DNA from: Proteobacteria bacterium UBA6920
GTDB taxonomy: Bacteria > Pseudomonadota > Gammaproteobacteria > SG8-11
DNA: 7,939 bases
Reading direction: 5' to 3'
NCBI GenBank assembly: GCA_002448875.1
Contig: DKAS01000037.1
Coordinates: 1 to 7,939, forward strand
The position numbers were made by a program, and so were the translations under genes. The notes beneath the pieces were generated by a model. The model was not told where the DNA came from, did no database searches, and was given only the letters and a program-made list of their open reading frames with translations. Each line of letters begins with the position of its first letter. Position 1 is the first letter of the stretch. Shown here piece by piece: positions 6,072 through 7,939 of the stretch.

Positions 6072-7939
6072 ATGACCCAGGATCACGATCCCCACAAAGA
6101 ACGCGAAGCGGCAAAATACGAAAAACCCATTGCCAGTCGCGAGTTTATCATTTCCCTGCTGGAGCAGCAGGGGGAGCCGCTGACCTACGCACATCTGGTC
6201 AAAGCCCTGGGATTGGAAACCGAGGACGATCTGGAAGCCCTGCGCCGGCGTCTCAAAGCCATGGTGCGCGACGGACAATTGATCAAGAATCGCACCGAAG
6301 GTTATGCCCCCCTGTCGAAAACCGATCTGGTGCGCGGACGCATCATCGGTCATCCCGATGGTTTTGGCTTCCTGGTACCGGACGAGGGTGGCGGCGACCT
6401 GTTTTTGTCCGCCCGGGAAATGCGGGCGGTAATGCACGGCGACCGGGTGGTGGCGCGGGTGTCGGGCATCGATACCCGCCGCAACCGGCGGGAAGGCGCC
6501 ATCGTCGATGTGCTGGAGCGCGCCTATCAGGAGCTGGTCGGGCGTTTTCAGCAGGAGGCCGGAGTCGCCTTCGTCAAACCGGAAAACAAGCGTATTACCC
6601 AGGACATCGTCGTGCCTCCCCAGGATACCCTGGATGCCCGCAATGGCCAGATCGTGGTGGTCGGCATCGTTGAGCCACCGACCCGTTACCGGCAGGCGGT
6701 AGGTCGGGTGATCGAAGTGGTGGGTGATCACATGGCGCCGGGCATGGAGATCGACATCGCCATCCGTGACCATAATCTGCCCCAGGCCTGGAGCGAAGCG
6801 GTGCAGGCCGAAATCGCCCATCTGGATCCGCAGCGCATTCCCAAGGATGCGATCCGCGGCCGCGTGGATTTGCGCGATGTGCCCCTGGTGACCATCGATG
6901 GCGAGGATGCCCGCGATTTCGACGACGCGGTGTTCTGTCAGCCGCGCGGTAAGGGCTGGCGCCTGACGGTGGCCATCGCTGATGTGGCGCATTATGTGCG
7001 GCCGGGCACGGCGCTGGATACCGAAGCGAAGGAGCGGGGCACGTCGGTGTACTTTCCCGAGCGGGTGATTCCGATGCTGCCGGAAGTGCTGTCCAACGGC
7101 CTGTGTTCCCTCAACCCCGAGGTGGACCGGCTGTGCATGGTGTGCGAGATGGAAGTCGGCGCCAATGGCGCGATCAAGGACTATCGTTTCTTCGAAGGGG
7201 TCATGCGCTCGGCGGCGCGCCTGACCTACACCAAGGTGGCGGCGATGCTGGTGGAGCGCAAACAGGAAGTGATCCGCGAACACAAGGCAGTGCTGCCGCA
7301 CCTGGAGAATCTCTATGCCTGTTACCACGCCCTGCTGGGCAAGCGGGAAAAGCGCGGCGCCATCGATTTCGATACCACGGAAACCAAGATCGTGTTCGGC
7401 GCCGACCGCAAAATCGAGCGCATCGTGCCTCTGGTGCGCAACGACGCGCACAAACTGATCGAGGAGTGCATGATCGCGGCCAACGTCGCGGCGGCGGATT
7501 TTCTCCTGCACAATGATATTCCCACTCTATTCCGTATCCACGAGGGACCGAGCAACGAAAAGCTGACCGATTTGCGCGCGTTTCTCGCCGAACTGGGGTT
7601 GACGCTGGGCGGCGGCGACAAGCCCGAGGCAAAACACTACGCCAAACTGCTGGACAGCGTGCGCGAGCGCGCCGATCGGCACCTGATCCAGACGGTGATG
7701 CTGCGCAGTCTGAGCCAGGCTGTATATCATCCGGACAACGTCGGCCATTTCGGCCTGGCGCACGAACACTACGCGCATTTCACTTCACCGATCCGCCGTT
7801 ACCCCGACCTGCTGGTACATCGCGCCATCCGCCATGTGCTGCGCGGCAAGAAGACCGATCGCTTCATTTACAGCCATGGCGATATGCAAACCCTGGGTGA
7901 GCATTGTTCCATGAACGAGCGCCGCGCCGACGAGGCCAC
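6072..7939 (+). CDS. rnr: Ribonuclease R (3'-to-5' exoribonuclease), 3' end beyond window
   Basis: The first 622 codons are present and open to the window edge; E. coli RNase R has about 813 residues, so the S1 domain and basic tail are missing only because the window ends. The N-terminus (MTQDHDPHKEREAAKYEKPIASREFI) follows the E. coli start closely, which fixes the ATG at 6072. A winged-helix region (about 20-85) comes first, then cold-shock-type RNA-binding domains (about 85-235), then the RNB catalytic domain. Its metal-binding signature DGEDARDFDD has Asp276, 282, 284 and 285, matching E. coli Asp272, 278, 280 and 281. Tyr327 in GTSVYFP matches the base-stacking Tyr324. HFTSPIRRYPDL and CSMNERRADEA are also intact. 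RNase R degrades structured RNA processively in the cytoplasm and works in rRNA quality control, tmRNA-linked decay and cold or stationary-phase stress. I see no convincing promoter of its own between the tRNA and the start. Confidence 0.97.
   Translation, partial: MTQDHDPHKEREAAKYEKPIASREFIISLLEQQGEPLTYAHLVKALGLETEDDLEALRRRLKAMVRDGQLIKNRTEGYAPLSKTDLVRGRIIGHPDGFGFLVPDEGGGDLFLSAREMRAVMHGDRVVARVSGIDTRRNRREGAIVDVLERAYQELVGRFQQEAGVAFVKPENKRITQDIVVPPQDTLDARNGQIVVVGIVEPPTRYRQAVGRVIEVVGDHMAPGMEIDIAIRDHNLPQAWSEAVQAEIAHLDPQRIPKDAIRGRVDLRDVPLVTIDGEDARDFDDAVFCQPRGKGWRLTVAIADVAHYVRPGTALDTEAKERGTSVYFPERVIPMLPEVLSNGLCSLNPEVDRLCMVCEMEVGANGAIKDYRFFEGVMRSAARLTYTKVAAMLVERKQEVIREHKAVLPHLENLYACYHALLGKREKRGAIDFDTTETKIVFGADRKIERIVPLVRNDAHKLIEECMIAANVAAADFLLHNDIPTLFRIHEGPSNEKLTDLRAFLAELGLTLGGGDKPEAKHYAKLLDSVRERADRHLIQTVMLRSLSQAVYHPDNVGHFGLAHEHYAHFTSPIRRYPDLLVHRAIRHVLRGKKTDRFIYSHGDMQTLGEHCSMNERRADEA

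Noticed and set aside
5987..6673. + strand frame of 228 codons starting before rnr
   Set aside because: It runs out of frame through the conserved N-terminus of RNase R, and its product is Arg/Gly/Pro-rich noise.
6051..7511. Long - strand open frame (486 codons) opposite rnr
   Set aside because: It lies entirely over RNase R, which has all its catalytic residues intact in the other strand. The shadow product is His- and Arg-rich and matches nothing I know.

Overview
The window reads as a high-GC chromosomal segment from a gammaproteobacterium. The cbpA-cbpM pair and an RNase R that follows the E. coli protein almost residue for residue both point there, as does a CCA-encoding tRNA-Leu gene. 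I cannot name the genus. Most genes look like ordinary housekeeping or stress genes on the + strand. The only clear - strand gene is the tRNA.

Layout: (1) 1-767 holds the 3' half of cbpA (DnaJ-type co-chaperone, start off-window) and its modulator cbpM, overlapping by four bases. (2) 768-943 is a 176-base gap in which I see no convincing gene or promoter. (3) 944-1354 encodes an unrecognised 136-residue protein, with a possible terminator right at its stop. (4) 1355-1600 is a gap with an AT-rich tract and a promoter candidate. It leads to 1601-2650, a predicted outer-membrane lipoprotein of unknown function. This stretch looks less GC-rich than its flanks. (5) 2651-3063 has a GC-rich inverted repeat just after the lipoprotein gene, then an apparent promoter and a leader of about 140 bases. 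(6) 3064-5725 is a two-gene unit: a two-domain chromate transporter (chrA) followed 13 bases later by a major facilitator superfamily permease. (7) 5726-6071 holds tRNA-Leu(CAG) on the - strand with a strong promoter, divergent from rnr. (8) From 6072 to the end is rnr (RNase R), cut by the window edge before its S1 domain.

How the genes relate: CbpA and CbpM form a known co-chaperone/inhibitor pair. ChrA exports chromate, and the tightly linked permease may share its transcript and perhaps its stress role, but its substrate is unknown. The two orphan proteins have no visible link to either neighbour. RNase R and the tRNA belong to RNA metabolism.

I found no mobile element, CRISPR array or obvious new defence system. 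The points most worth a second look are the tiny Shine-Dalgarno-led reading frame ending three bases before rnr beside the divergent tRNA promoter, the multiple in-frame starts and structured leader of chrA, the chrA-permease pairing, and the two unrecognised proteins.
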